DNA of 64,000 nucleotides from CAWBOV01 sp963790525 (GTDB taxonomy: Bacteria > Actinomycetota > Actinomycetes > Mycobacteriales > Jatrophihabitantaceae): NCBI GenBank assembly GCA_963790525.1, contig CAWBOV010000002.1:682001-746000 (forward strand). Direction: 5' to 3'. How positions within the stretch are numbered: the first letter of the stretch is position 1; every line of letters starts with the position of its first letter. The notes below the pieces were generated by a model. It saw only the letters and a list, made by a program, of their open reading frames with translations, was not told the DNA's origin and ran no database searches. The position numbers and the translations under genes are program-made. Shown here one piece after another: positions 1 through 7,606 of this stretch.

Positions 1-85
1 CGCTGCCGCAGGTGACGATCACCTGGGTCGCGGGGTCGGCCAGCAGCGCGTCCACGTCCAGCCGGGGCGCGGTCGCCGTGGCCAT
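1..85 (-). CDS. ArsA/GET3-family ATPase, second copy (5' end only)
   Basis: Only the first 28 codons lie in the window; the gene runs off the left edge. The ATG at 85-83 overlaps the TGA of the upstream ATPase (ATGA), so the two are translationally coupled. The visible N-terminus ends in a hydrophobic beta strand (VIVTCGS) just where the P-loop of this family would follow. In mycobacteria two ArsA-like ATPases sit in tandem (Rv3679-Rv3680), which is the main reason for the call. The catalytic part is outside the window. Confidence 0.7.
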   Translation of the reverse strand, partial: MATATAPRLDVDALLADPATQVIVTCGS

Positions 86-1107
86 CACGCGGCCCGGTTC
101 TCGGGCGCCAGGATGTGCGGCGCCAGGATCTCGGCCAGCTCGTACAGGCTGCCCAGGTCGATGGGCGGGCTCAGCTCGGGCAGCCGGACGGTTGCCAGCC
201 GGGCGGCGTCCAGTCGCTCGGCGTTGCTCTCCTGCACCTGCTGGCGCAGGTCGTAGTCGGCCAGCTCGTCGGCCAGCGGCGCGGCCAGCGCGGTGTCGAC
301 GCCGGCTGCCGTGAGGCCCTCGATGAGCGTCGTCAGGTCGTTCGCGCGGCCGTTCTTGCTGCGCTTGACCACGCCGGCACCGAAGAGTTCCGGCCGGGCC
401 CGGTTCACGATCGCGAGTCCCAGGGGGAACCCGGATCCGGTCAGCTCCGCGGCGGCGTCGAGGGTCTCCTGGACGGGCATCTCCTCGAGCAGCGTGACCA
501 GGTGGACCGCCGTCCGCGCGCTGTGCAGCACCTCGATGACGCCCTGGCTCTGCCGGTGGATGGGCCCGACCTTGGTCAGCCCGGCGACGTCCTTGGTGAC
601 GTCCAGGAACTGGCGGATGCGCCCGGTCGGCGGGGCGTCCAGCACGACGGCGTCGTAGACCCGGGCGCCGTCCTTCTGCTTGCGCGTCACGGCCTCCTTC
701 ACCTTGCCGGTGAGCAGGACGTCGCGCAGCCCCGGGGCGATGGTCGTGACGAAGTCGATGGCGCCCATGGAGCGCAGGGCCCGCCCGGCGCGCTTGAGGT
801 TGTAGAACATCTCGAGGTACTCCAGCATCGCCAGCTCGGGGTCGACCGCCAGCCCGTAGACCTCGCCCCCGCCCGGCGCGTTGGCCAGCCGCTTCTCCTC
901 GTACGGCAGTGGCGCGGTGTCGAAGAGCTGAGCCAGACCCTGCCGGCCCTCGACCTCGACGAGCAGGACCCGCCGACCACCCGTGGCGAGCGCGATCGCC
1001 AGGGCTGCCGCGACCGTGGTCTTGCCGGTGCCGCCCTTGCCGCTGACGACGTGGAGGGACGCGCTGACGGGGGCCGTGCTGATGGGTCCCTGGGGCGAGT
1101 CCGGCAT
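85..1107 (-). CDS. ArsA/GET3-family ATPase (Rv3679-like)
   Basis: This 340-residue cytosolic P-loop ATPase belongs to the ArsA/GET3 branch of SIMIBI proteins. The deviant Walker A motif GKGGTGKTT is at residues 23-31, and a VLDAPPTG switch segment lies near residue 155. Length matches mycobacterial Rv3679. It is followed without a gap by a second ATPase, and the two are expected to form a heterodimer. The arsenite pump role of the founding family cannot be assumed; the actinobacterial pairs have no agreed substrate. A TAAGCT hexamer lies 6 nt before the ATG, suggesting a leaderless mRNA and supporting this start. Confidence 0.88.
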   Translation of the reverse strand: MPDSPQGPISTAPVSASLHVVSGKGGTGKTTVAAALAIALATGGRRVLLVEVEGRQGLAQLFDTAPLPYEEKRLANAPGGGEVYGLAVDPELAMLEYLEMFYNLKRAGRALRSMGAIDFVTTIAPGLRDVLLTGKVKEAVTRKQKDGARVYDAVVLDAPPTGRIRQFLDVTKDVAGLTKVGPIHRQSQGVIEVLHSARTAVHLVTLLEEMPVQETLDAAAELTGSGFPLGLAIVNRARPELFGAGVVKRSKNGRANDLTTLIEGLTAAGVDTALAAPLADELADYDLRQQVQESNAERLDAARLATVRLPELSPPIDLGSLYELAEILAPHILAPENRAA

Positions 1108-1113
1108 CAGCCG

Positions 1114-1119
1114 AGCTTA
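1114..1119 (-). promoter_or_regulatory. -10 box of a leaderless promoter (ArsA-like gene)
   Basis: TAAGCT on the minus strand is followed by exactly 6 nt and then the ATG at 1107. This TAnnnT-N6-start layout recurs across the window. Confidence 0.5.
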
Positions 1120-1290
1120 TGCGAGCCGGTCCGCGCGGGAGCGTTGAGCGGGCGGGTCAGTGAGCTGACAGTCAGTCGCCCGGGGCGGCGCGGGCGGTAA
1201 CGTCGGCCCATCCCATTGCCGCCGCCCCCGAGCCGAGGACGCACATGACCGATCCGACCACCCCTCCAGCGCCTCGACGAGCTCGGGATC

Positions 1291-1710
1291 GTGCTGCCCG
1301 GGGTCACCCCGCCCGTCGCCTGCTACGTGCCGGCGGTCCGCACGGGCAGCTACGTCTACACCTCGGGCCAGGTCCCCATGGTCGCCGGCAGCCTGGCCGG
1401 CGCCGGCAAGGTCGGTGGCGAGGTCACCGCCGAGGAGGGCAAGGCGCTGGCCCGGATCTGCTGCCTGAACGCGCTCGCTGCCGTCCACGCCCTGGTGGGG
1501 CTGGACTCGGTGGTGCGTGTGGTCAAGGTCGTCGGCTTCGTCGCGTCCACCCCCGACTTCACCGGCCAGCCGGGGGTGGTCAACGGTGCCAGCGAGCTGC
1601 TCGGCGAGATCTTCGGCGACGCCGGGGCGCACGCGCGCTCGGCCGTGGGCGTCGCCGTGCTGCCGCTCGATGCGCCGGTCGAGGTCGAACTCATCGTCGA
1701 GGTCGGCTGA
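1291..1710 (+). CDS. RidA/YjgF-family protein, start region frameshifted
   Basis: The product is a RidA-like protein of about 139-154 residues (Rv3678c-like), a family that deaminates reactive enamine/imine intermediates or acts as a small trimeric ligand-binding protein. The YVPAVRTGSYVYTSGQVP segment and the C-terminal VEVELIVEVG strand are typical. The open frame begins at a GTG at 1291, already inside the conserved domain. The expected lead-in LDELGIV is readable upstream in this frame, but that frame closes at a TGA (1246-1248). An ATG at 1245 is in another frame and would join if one C were removed from the C-run near 1260-1264. The true start is probably 1245, with an indel in the sequence. 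Confidence 0.8.
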   Translation: MLPGVTPPVACYVPAVRTGSYVYTSGQVPMVAGSLAGAGKVGGEVTAEEGKALARICCLNALAAVHALVGLDSVVRVVKVVGFVASTPDFTGQPGVVNGASELLGEIFGDAGAHARSAVGVAVLPLDAPVEVELIVEVG

Positions 1711-1713
1711 CCG

Positions 1714-2484
1714 GTGGCCGAGCCCGTCGAACCGCGCCCGGCGGCCACCGTCGTCCTGCTGCGGGACACGCCCGCCGGGATGGAGGCGTGGCTGCTGCGC
1801 CGGGTGCCGCAGATGGCGTTCGCCGCGGGCATGACCGTGTTCCCCGGAGGTCGGGTGGATCCCGCCGACGGCGACGAGGCCGTCCCGTGGGTGGGCGAGG
1901 ACCCGGTCGAGGTCGCCCGGCGGTTCGGCTGCACGGTGCCGGAGGCGCGCGCCTCCCTCGTGGCGGCGTTGCGCGAGACGTTCGAGGAGACGGGCGTGCT
2001 GCTCACCCAGCCCGCGCCAGCCGCCGCCGACAGCGCCGAACTGGCCGAGTTGCGCCGGGCGGTGGAGGCCCACGACCTGGCCTTCGGCGCGATGATCACC
2101 GCCCGCGGGGTCGCGGTGGACGCCCGCTACGTCCGTCCCTGGTCCCGCTGGGTCACGCCGGAGGGGGAGCGCCGGCGGTACGACACCTACTTCTACGTGG
2201 CCGCGCTTCCCGACGGCGCCGTCGCGACCGCCGACACCTCCGAGGCCGACAGCGCCCAGTGGGTGCCGTTGCGCGCCGCCCTGGCAGAGCACGCCACCGG
2301 CCGGCGCCCGATGCTGCCGCCCACCGTCGTCACGCTCGCCGAGCTGGCCGGGTTCGGGACCGTCGCCGAGGTGCTGGACGCGTCCGCCGCCCGTTCCCTG
2401 GAGGCGGTGCGCCCCTTGCTGCGCCGCCGGGGCGACGGGACGGCCGAGGTCGTGCTCCCCGACGGATCGACCGTGACGCTGTGA
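1714..2484 (+). CDS. NUDIX hydrolase-like protein
   Basis: A 256-residue protein with a NUDIX fold: the FPGGRVDPAD loop around residues 46-55 and the helix RETFEETGVLL around residues 88-98 form a split NUDIX box, with the REx2EExG metal-binding glutamates kept. The insertion between the glycine loop and the helix is longer than in standard MutT-type enzymes, as in CoA-pyrophosphatase-like or NUDT19-like proteins. Substrate unknown. It starts with GTG 3 nt after ridA and overlaps the next gene by GTGA, so ridA, this gene and the beta-lactamase-fold gene form one operon. Confidence 0.82.
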   Translation: MAEPVEPRPAATVVLLRDTPAGMEAWLLRRVPQMAFAAGMTVFPGGRVDPADGDEAVPWVGEDPVEVARRFGCTVPEARASLVAALRETFEETGVLLTQPAPAAADSAELAELRRAVEAHDLAFGAMITARGVAVDARYVRPWSRWVTPEGERRRYDTYFYVAALPDGAVATADTSEADSAQWVPLRAALAEHATGRRPMLPPTVVTLAELAGFGTVAEVLDASAARSLEAVRPLLRRRGDGTAEVVLPDGSTVTL

Positions 2485-3284
2485 CGGGTGGTCATCCGGC
2501 GTACGGGCAGCTGCGGCAGGTGAGCGCGCAGGCGGGCGTGCTGCTCGCCGAGAACCCGTCGCCGATGACGCTGGAGGGCACCAACACCTGGCTGTTGCGT
2601 GGCGAGCCGTCCCGGCGCGAGGCCGTGGTGGTCGACCCGGGTCCGGACGACGCCGGGCACCTGGCCCGCGTCGTCGCCGCCGCCGGACGGGTCACCCGGA
2701 TCCTGCTCACCCACGGCCACGCCGACCACAGCGCCGGCGCCCGCACGCTCCACGAGCTGACCGGAGCGCCCGTCGCCGCCCTGGATCCGGCGCACATCCT
2801 CGGTGGGGAGGGCCTGCACGACGGTGACGTGGTGGCCTCGGCCGGGGTGGACGTGCGGGTCTGGACGACGCCCGGCCACACGGCGGACTCGCTGTCGTTC
2901 CTGCTGAGCGCCGACGCGGAGGCGGTGCTGACCGGTGACACCGTGCTCGGTCGCGGGACGACGGTCATCGCCCCGCCCGACGGCTCCCTGGCCGCCTACC
3001 TCGACTCGCTGCGCCGCCTGGAGCGGCTGGGGCCGATCGCCGTACTGCCCGGTCACGGCCCCGAACTCCCCGACGCCGCGGCCGCCGCGAATGGCTACCT
3101 ACGGCATCGGGCGGAGCGGCTGGACCAGGTGCGCGCGGCGCTGTCCGAGCTGCAGCTCGAGCCGGTCGACGCCTCGGCGCGTCCGGTCGTCGAGCACGTC
3201 TACGCCGACGTCGACCAGGTGCTCTGGGATGCCGCGGAGTGGTCGGTACGGGCGCAACTGGCCTATCTGAGGCAGCGGCCCTAG
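2481..3284 (+). CDS. Metallo-beta-lactamase-fold hydrolase (Rv3677c-like)
   Basis: A 267-residue MBL-fold protein. The zinc ligands are visible as THGHADHSAG (H78, H80, D82, H83), followed by TPGHTADS, TGDTVLG and the C-terminal PGHGPE, giving the full binuclear set. The family resembles LACTB2-type hydrolases, some of which are RNases; the actual substrate is not known. The GTG start at 2481 overlaps the TGA of the NUDIX gene. A much longer open frame extends upstream to 1245, but it only reads through the other genes out of frame. The stop codon overlaps the stop of the convergent crp gene by 4 nt. Confidence 0.87.
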   Translation: MTGGHPAYGQLRQVSAQAGVLLAENPSPMTLEGTNTWLLRGEPSRREAVVVDPGPDDAGHLARVVAAAGRVTRILLTHGHADHSAGARTLHELTGAPVAALDPAHILGGEGLHDGDVVASAGVDVRVWTTPGHTADSLSFLLSADAEAVLTGDTVLGRGTTVIAPPDGSLAAYLDSLRRLERLGPIAVLPGHGPELPDAAAAANGYLRHRAERLDQVRAALSELQLEPVDASARPVVEHVYADVDQVLWDAAEWSVRAQLAYLRQRP

Positions 3285-3955
3285 CGGGCGCGGCGGCTCA
3301 GGCGCTCGCGGTCGAGGATGACCACGCTCTTGCCCTCCAGCCGCAGCCAGCCGCGGGAGGCGAAGTCGGCGAGTGCCTTGTTGACCGTCTCCCGGGAGGC
3401 GCCGACGAGCTGGGCCAGCTCCTCCTGGGTGAGGTCGTGGGTGACGCGCAGCTGCCCGCCGTCGACCGAACCGAAGCGCTGCGCGAGCTGGAGCAGCTGC
3501 TTGGCCACGCGCCCGGGGACGTCGACGAAGATCAGGTCGGCGAGCATGGTGTTCGTCCGGCGCAGCCTGCGGGCGATGACACGCATCAGCTGCAGCGCGA
3601 TCTGCGGGCGGTCCGAGACCCACCGCACCAGCGCTTCCTTCGGCAGGACGGCGATGCGGGTGTCGGTGACGGCCACGGCGGTGGCGGTGCGGGGTCCGGG
3701 ATCGAACAGCGACAGCTCACCGAACTGGTCCGACGGCCCCATGACGGCGACCAGGTTCTCGCGGCCGTCGGAGGAGCGGCGGCCGAGCTTCACCTTGCCC
3801 GACAGCACGATGTAGAGGCTGTCGCCGGGCTCGCCCTCGGTGAACAGGACGGTCCCCCGCGGGGCGTCGATGATGTCGAACTGACCGGCGAGGGCCTCGG
3901 CGGCGTCGATCTCGACACCCTGGAACAAGCCGGCTCGCGCGAGCACCTCGTCCAC
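3281..3955 (-). CDS. crp: Crp/Fnr-family transcriptional regulator (Crp, Rv3676-like)
   Basis: A 224-residue cAMP-receptor-protein homologue. An N-terminal cyclic-nucleotide-binding jelly roll (about residues 10-120, with the phosphate-binding segment GEPGDSLYIVLSG) is joined by a long dimer helix to a winged HTH (EELAQLVGASRETVNKAL). Length and position beside nth and the ArsA pair match M. tuberculosis Crp. The GTG start is preceded by AAGGAG. A near-perfect Crp site lies at 3984-3999 in its own promoter, so autoregulation is likely. Confidence 0.92.
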   Translation of the reverse strand: MDEVLARAGLFQGVEIDAAEALAGQFDIIDAPRGTVLFTEGEPGDSLYIVLSGKVKLGRRSSDGRENLVAVMGPSDQFGELSLFDPGPRTATAVAVTDTRIAVLPKEALVRWVSDRPQIALQLMRVIARRLRRTNTMLADLIFVDVPGRVAKQLLQLAQRFGSVDGGQLRVTHDLTQEELAQLVGASRETVNKALADFASRGWLRLEGKSVVILDRERLSRRAR

Positions 3956-3983
3956 AACAGCTCCTTCGGGTCAACCGGAGCTG

Positions 3984-3999
3984 TGTGCGTCCGGTCACA
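3984..3999. promoter_or_regulatory. Predicted Crp-binding site (autoregulatory)
   Basis: The 16-bp dyad TGTGC-N6-TCACA matches the Crp consensus TGTGA-N6-TCACA at 9 of 10 positions. It lies 29 bp upstream of the crp start. A -10-like TAGACT on the minus strand (4007-4012) would place the transcription start near 4000, so the site would sit on or just after the start, a layout expected to repress crp. Confidence 0.6.
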
Positions 4000-4068
4000 T
4001 CTGGTCAGTCTAATGGGAGGGTGCGCGACGCCAGCGCCCTGAGGGGCCCGGTGTACCGACAATATCTA

Positions 4069-4311
4069 TCACGACTTGCGGCGGGAACTGCCCCGGCGCC
4101 TGCTGAACCGCAGTCTGTGCCGCAACCTGCGCAGCCCCGATTCGGTGCCCTCCTCGACGAAGGTCTCCAGCTCCGCGGCGTTGGCGGTCTCGAGGAAGCG
4201 CTCGACGTCGCGTTCGGGGGCGGCCCGGCTGAGCGGTTCCTCGACCTTGCCCATGAACAGCAGGAAGCCGAGCAGGAGGACGGGAAAGAGGATCACCAGG
4301 AAGCCAGCCAT
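4069..4311 (-). CDS. Small single-pass membrane protein (Rv3675-like position)
   Basis: An 80-residue protein with one N-terminal hydrophobic helix (MAGFLVILFPVLLLGFLLF), an acidic middle and a very basic tail of Arg-rich residues (about 55-80). It resembles no enzyme family. It lies between crp and nth, where mycobacteria carry a small membrane protein of unknown function (Rv3675). It reads in the same direction as crp and could share transcripts with it. Confidence 0.6.
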   Translation of the reverse strand: MAGFLVILFPVLLLGFLLFMGKVEEPLSRAAPERDVERFLETANAAELETFVEEGTESGLRRLRHRLRFSRRRGSSRRKS

Positions 4312-4491
4312 GACAGCGCTGATTCTGCCTCATCGGCCGGGCCCCGGCGCTCAGGCGGCACGGCGATCCCCGCACCGCCGCTGTCGGTGGCGGCTCGTAC
4401 GCTGGTCCGGTGCCGAACATCGCCGCTACCGCCGGGTCCACAGTTCTCCGTGCCCGCGACCGGTGGCTCTGCCCGTGACGTCGCGGTGCGC

Positions 4492-5220
4492 GTGAAGTCG
4501 GCGACGTCCTGGGCCAAGGAGACCCCCATCGGACGCACCCGGCGGGCACGGCGGATCGACCGCGAGCTGACACTGCTCTACCCGGACGCGCACTGCGAGC
4601 TGGACTTCACCTCGCCGCTGGAGCTCGCGGTGGCCACGATCCTGTCCGCCCAGTGCACCGATGCCCGCGTCAACCTGGTCACGCCCGCCCTGTTCCGTCG
4701 CTACCCGACCGCCGCCGACTACGCGGGGGCCGACCGCGCCGAACTCGAGGGGCTGATCCGCTCCACCGGGTTCTTCCGCAACAAGGCCTCGTCGCTCATC
4801 GGGCTCGGGCAGGCCCTGGTCGAGCGCTTCGACGGGGAGGTTCCGCCCCGGCTCAAGGACCTCGTCACGCTGCCCGGCTTCGGGCGCAAGACCGCCAACG
4901 TCGTCCTCGGCAACGCCTTCGGCATCCCCGGTATCACCGTCGACACCCACCTCGGGCGCCTCGCGCGCCGGTGGGGATGGACGGTGGAGACCGATCCGGT
5001 GAAGGTCGAGGCGCAGATCGCGGAGCTCATCCCGCGCAAGGACTGGACGCTGCTCTCCCACCGGGCCATCTGGCACGGGCGCCGGGTGTGCCACTCCCGC
5101 AAGCCCGCCTGCGGGGCCTGCGCCATCGCCTCGCTCTGCCCGTCCTACGGCGAGGGCCCGACCGACCCGCAGATCGCGCAGGCGCTGGTCAAGACCGGCC
5201 CGGTCGCCGAACTCGCCTGA
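4492..5220 (+). CDS. nth: Endonuclease III (DNA glycosylase/AP lyase)
   Basis: A base-excision-repair glycosylase that removes oxidised pyrimidines and cleaves the abasic site. The helix-hairpin-helix LPGFGRKTANVVLG carries the catalytic lysine K133, and VDTH supplies catalytic D151; the 18-residue spacing equals that of E. coli K120/D138. The C-terminal 4Fe-4S loop is intact with spacing C-x6-C-x2-C-x5-C (CHSRKPACGACAIASLC). GTG at 4492 was chosen because it gives the usual short lead before RRARRIDREL; GTG at 4486 or 4450 is also in frame. Confidence 0.92.
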   Translation: MKSATSWAKETPIGRTRRARRIDRELTLLYPDAHCELDFTSPLELAVATILSAQCTDARVNLVTPALFRRYPTAADYAGADRAELEGLIRSTGFFRNKASSLIGLGQALVERFDGEVPPRLKDLVTLPGFGRKTANVVLGNAFGIPGITVDTHLGRLARRWGWTVETDPVKVEAQIAELIPRKDWTLLSHRAIWHGRRVCHSRKPACGACAIASLCPSYGEGPTDPQIAQALVKTGPVAELA

Positions 5221-5225
5221 GCCCG

Positions 5226-5907
5226 GTGACCCGCTCCGAACGCCCACCGTGGCTGCACACCCTCGTCGACGCGATCGACAGCGCCGAGCCGACGCAGCTG
5301 GCCCGCTTCCAGCCGCCCGCCGACGGCAGCGGCCGGCAGTCCGCGGTGCTGGTGCTGCTCAGCCAGGCGCCAGATCCGCAGGTGCTGCTCATCCTGCGCG
5401 CCAGCACGATGCGCAGCCACGCCGGCCAGGTCGCCTTCCCGGGCGGCGCCGCCGACGCCGGTGACGACGGGCCCGTGGGAACCGCGCTGCGCGAGGCCGA
5501 GGAGGAGGTCGCCCTCGATCCGGCGTCGGTGGACGTCCTCGGCGCGCTGCCCGCGCTGTTCCTCCCGCCGTCGTCCTTCGTCGTCACTCCGGTGCTCGGG
5601 TACTGGCGGTCCCCCCATCCGGTGCGTGCGGTGGACGCCGGCGAGGTCGAGCAGGTAGCCGGCGTGCCCGATCGCCGAGCTGGTCGACCCCGCGAACCGG
5701 TTCACGGTCAGGCACCCGTCCGGGTTCTCCGGGCCCGGCTTCCACGCCGGGGGGCTGTTCATCTGGGGGTTCACGGCGGGCGTCCTGTCCGGCGTCCTGG
5801 ACCTGGGTGGGTGGAGCCGGCCGTGGGACGCGGGCAGGATGCGCGATCTGCCGGATTCGATGCTGCCGACCGCACCGTCGGCCGACGCCGGTACCGTCGG
5901 CACGTGA
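5226..5907 (+). CDS. NUDIX hydrolase, CoA pyrophosphatase-like (frameshifted)
   Basis: A NUDIX protein in the place of Rv3672c. The NUDIX box reads FPGGAADAGDD...ALREAEEEV, followed by the FLPPSSFVVTPVLG segment seen in CoA/acyl-CoA pyrophosphatases. The frame breaks near 5667-5669, where an extra C in a CCC run turns the expected VPIAELVDP into a nonsense extension. In the +1 frame the protein continues (FTVRHPSGFSGPGF, FIWGFTAG) to a TGA at 5905-5907. The corrected product is about 226 residues. The stop overlaps the GTG of the next gene. An assembly indel is more likely than a pseudogene. Confidence 0.8.
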
Positions 5908-6332
5908 CCACTGCGCGGCTCGTCCCGACCCGGGCCCTGGCTGCCTCGCTCGTCCTCGTCGCCGCGGTCACAGCGGGGTGCTCGAACAACAAGTCCGCCG
6001 CGAACCGCGAACCGTACAGCGGCTCGGCGACGGCCTCCGTGGTCAACGGCGTCCAGCAGGTGCTGATCACCGTCGACGGCACATTCCGCTTCAGCCCGTC
6101 GACGATCACCGTGCACCCCGGGAAGGTCCACATCGTGCTGCAACACACCGGCGGCGGTGCCCCGCACAACTTCCAGCTGGTCGGGTTCCCCGGCGACTTC
6201 GTCCCCGACACCGACCCGGGCGAGACCAAGTCGGTCACCTTCACGGCCCCGGCTCCGGGCACGTACCAGTTCGAGTGCACGATTCACGTGCGTCAGGGTC
6301 AGACCGGCTCGCTGATCGTCCTCCCGCAGTAG
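5904..6332 (+). CDS. Cupredoxin-domain lipoprotein
   Basis: A 142-residue secreted protein. A signal peptide with a lipobox (VTAGC) predicts a lipid-anchored extracytoplasmic protein. The rest is one cupredoxin domain with type-1 copper ligands in order: His in APHNF, then Cys and His in FECTIHVRQGQ. The usual axial Met (C-x2-H-x4-M) is Gln here, as in stellacyanin-type sites. It could carry electrons or buffer copper at the cell surface. Its start overlaps the NUDIX stop (GTGA) and marP follows after 7 nt. Mycobacteria have a thioredoxin-like protein at this position. Confidence 0.82.
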   Translation: MTTARLVPTRALAASLVLVAAVTAGCSNNKSAANREPYSGSATASVVNGVQQVLITVDGTFRFSPSTITVHPGKVHIVLQHTGGGAPHNFQLVGFPGDFVPDTDPGETKSVTFTAPAPGTYQFECTIHVRQGQTGSLIVLPQ

Positions 6333-6339
6333 GCCGCCC

Positions 6340-7518
6340 ATGAACCTGGTCGACCTGCTGATCGTTGCGCTGGCGGTGGCCTACGGCGTGGCCGGCTACC
6401 GGAACGGCGCGCTCGCCGGCGCCCTGTCCTTCGGTGGTTTCATCGGCGGAGCCCTCCTCGGCGCCCAGTTGGCCACGCCGCTCGGCACCCGGCTGGCACA
6501 CGGGCAGGCGCAGGTACCGGTCGCGGTCGTCTGCGTGCTGGTGATCGCGCTGGCCGGTCAGCTGCTCGGGGTGTGGATCGCGGGGCGGCTGCGGTCGAAG
6601 ATCACCTGGCACCCCGCGCGGGCCCTGGACTCCGGCCTCGGCACCGTCCTGTCCGTGGTGGGCGTGCTCGTCGTGTCGTGGATGCTGGCCGTCCCGCTGG
6701 CGTCCTCGCCGTTCCCCGGCGTCTCCCGCGAGGTCCGCAGCTCCGCGGTGGTGCACTCGATCGACGCGGCGATGCCCGGCCCGGTGCGCGAGGTCTACTC
6801 CTCGCTGCGCCAGGTCATCGACCGGACCGGCTTCCCGGAGGTCTTCGGCGCGCTGCAGCCGTCCCGGATCCTCGGCGTCGATCCGCCCGACTCCGCCCTG
6901 GCGCGTTCGGCCGCGGTGACGAAGGCGCGGCCGTCCGTCGTCAAGATCCGCGGTGTCGCTCCGTCCTGTGACCGCGCCAGCGAGGGCAGCGGCTTCGTCT
7001 ACGCCGCCGGCCGGGTCATGACCAACGCCCACGTCGTGGCCGGCACGCGGCAGGTCACCGTCTACGCCGGGAGCAGGCAGTACGCCGCGCGGGTGGTGCT
7101 CTACGACCCCGAGACCGACATCGCCGTGCTGTCCGTCCCCGGGCTGGACGAGCCGGTGCTGAACTTCGCCCCCTCCGCGCCCGCCGGCGGGGCGGACGCG
7201 ATCGTGCTGGGTTACCCCGAGGACGGGCCGTTCGACGCCCAGCCCGCCCGGGTCCGGGACCAGGAGACCGCTCGCGGCAACGACATCTACGGCGACCGCA
7301 CCGTGACCCGCCAGATCTTCGCGATCCGGGCCCTCGTGCGCCCCGGCAACTCCGGGGGACCGCTGCTCGATCCGTCCGGGCGGGTGCTGGGCGTCGTCTT
7401 CGCGACGGCCGTGGACTCCTCCGACACCGGCTTCGTGCTGACCGCGAAGCAGGTCGCCTCCGACGCGAGCACGGGGCGCACGGCATCGGCGGCGGTCGGC
7501 ACCCAGGGGTGCACCTGA
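6340..7518 (+). CDS. marP: MarP-type membrane serine protease (acid resistance)
   Basis: A 392-residue protease homologous to M. tuberculosis Rv3671c. Four N-terminal membrane helices (CvpA/colicin-V-production-like domain, about residues 3-120) anchor a periplasmic trypsin-like domain. The catalytic triad is H231 (TNAHVVAG), D260 (ETDIAVL) and S338 (RPGNSGGPLL). Cys210 and Cys391 occupy the places of the redox-sensitive disulfide known in MarP. In M. tuberculosis this protease maintains intrabacterial pH and processes a peptidoglycan hydrolase; that role is inferred here. It is the last gene of the NUDIX-cupredoxin-marP operon. Confidence 0.9.
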   Translation: MNLVDLLIVALAVAYGVAGYRNGALAGALSFGGFIGGALLGAQLATPLGTRLAHGQAQVPVAVVCVLVIALAGQLLGVWIAGRLRSKITWHPARALDSGLGTVLSVVGVLVVSWMLAVPLASSPFPGVSREVRSSAVVHSIDAAMPGPVREVYSSLRQVIDRTGFPEVFGALQPSRILGVDPPDSALARSAAVTKARPSVVKIRGVAPSCDRASEGSGFVYAAGRVMTNAHVVAGTRQVTVYAGSRQYAARVVLYDPETDIAVLSVPGLDEPVLNFAPSAPAGGADAIVLGYPEDGPFDAQPARVRDQETARGNDIYGDRTVTRQIFAIRALVRPGNSGGPLLDPSGRVLGVVFATAVDSSDTGFVLTAKQVASDASTGRTASAAVGTQGCT

Positions 7519-7563
7519 CGGACTGGCGCTGACAACCGGGCTGAAGACCGGTGGCGGTGATGG

Positions 7564-7594
7564 TCGGGCGGAGATCGGGCTCGCCACCGCCCGA
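7564..7594 (+). other. Stem-loop between marP and lysS
   Basis: An 8-bp perfect inverted repeat (TCGGGCGG/CCGCCCGA) with a 15-nt loop. No T-run follows. It could help terminate marP transcription, or it may be chance in GC-rich DNA. It lies immediately before the lysS -10 box. Confidence 0.3.
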
Positions 7595-7600
7595 TAGTCT
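7595..7600 (+). promoter_or_regulatory. -10 box of a leaderless promoter (lysS)
   Basis: TAGTCT followed by 6 nt and the GTG start at 7607. This supports an independent promoter for lysS and its GTG start. Confidence 0.5.
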
Positions 7601-7606
7601 CGACCG

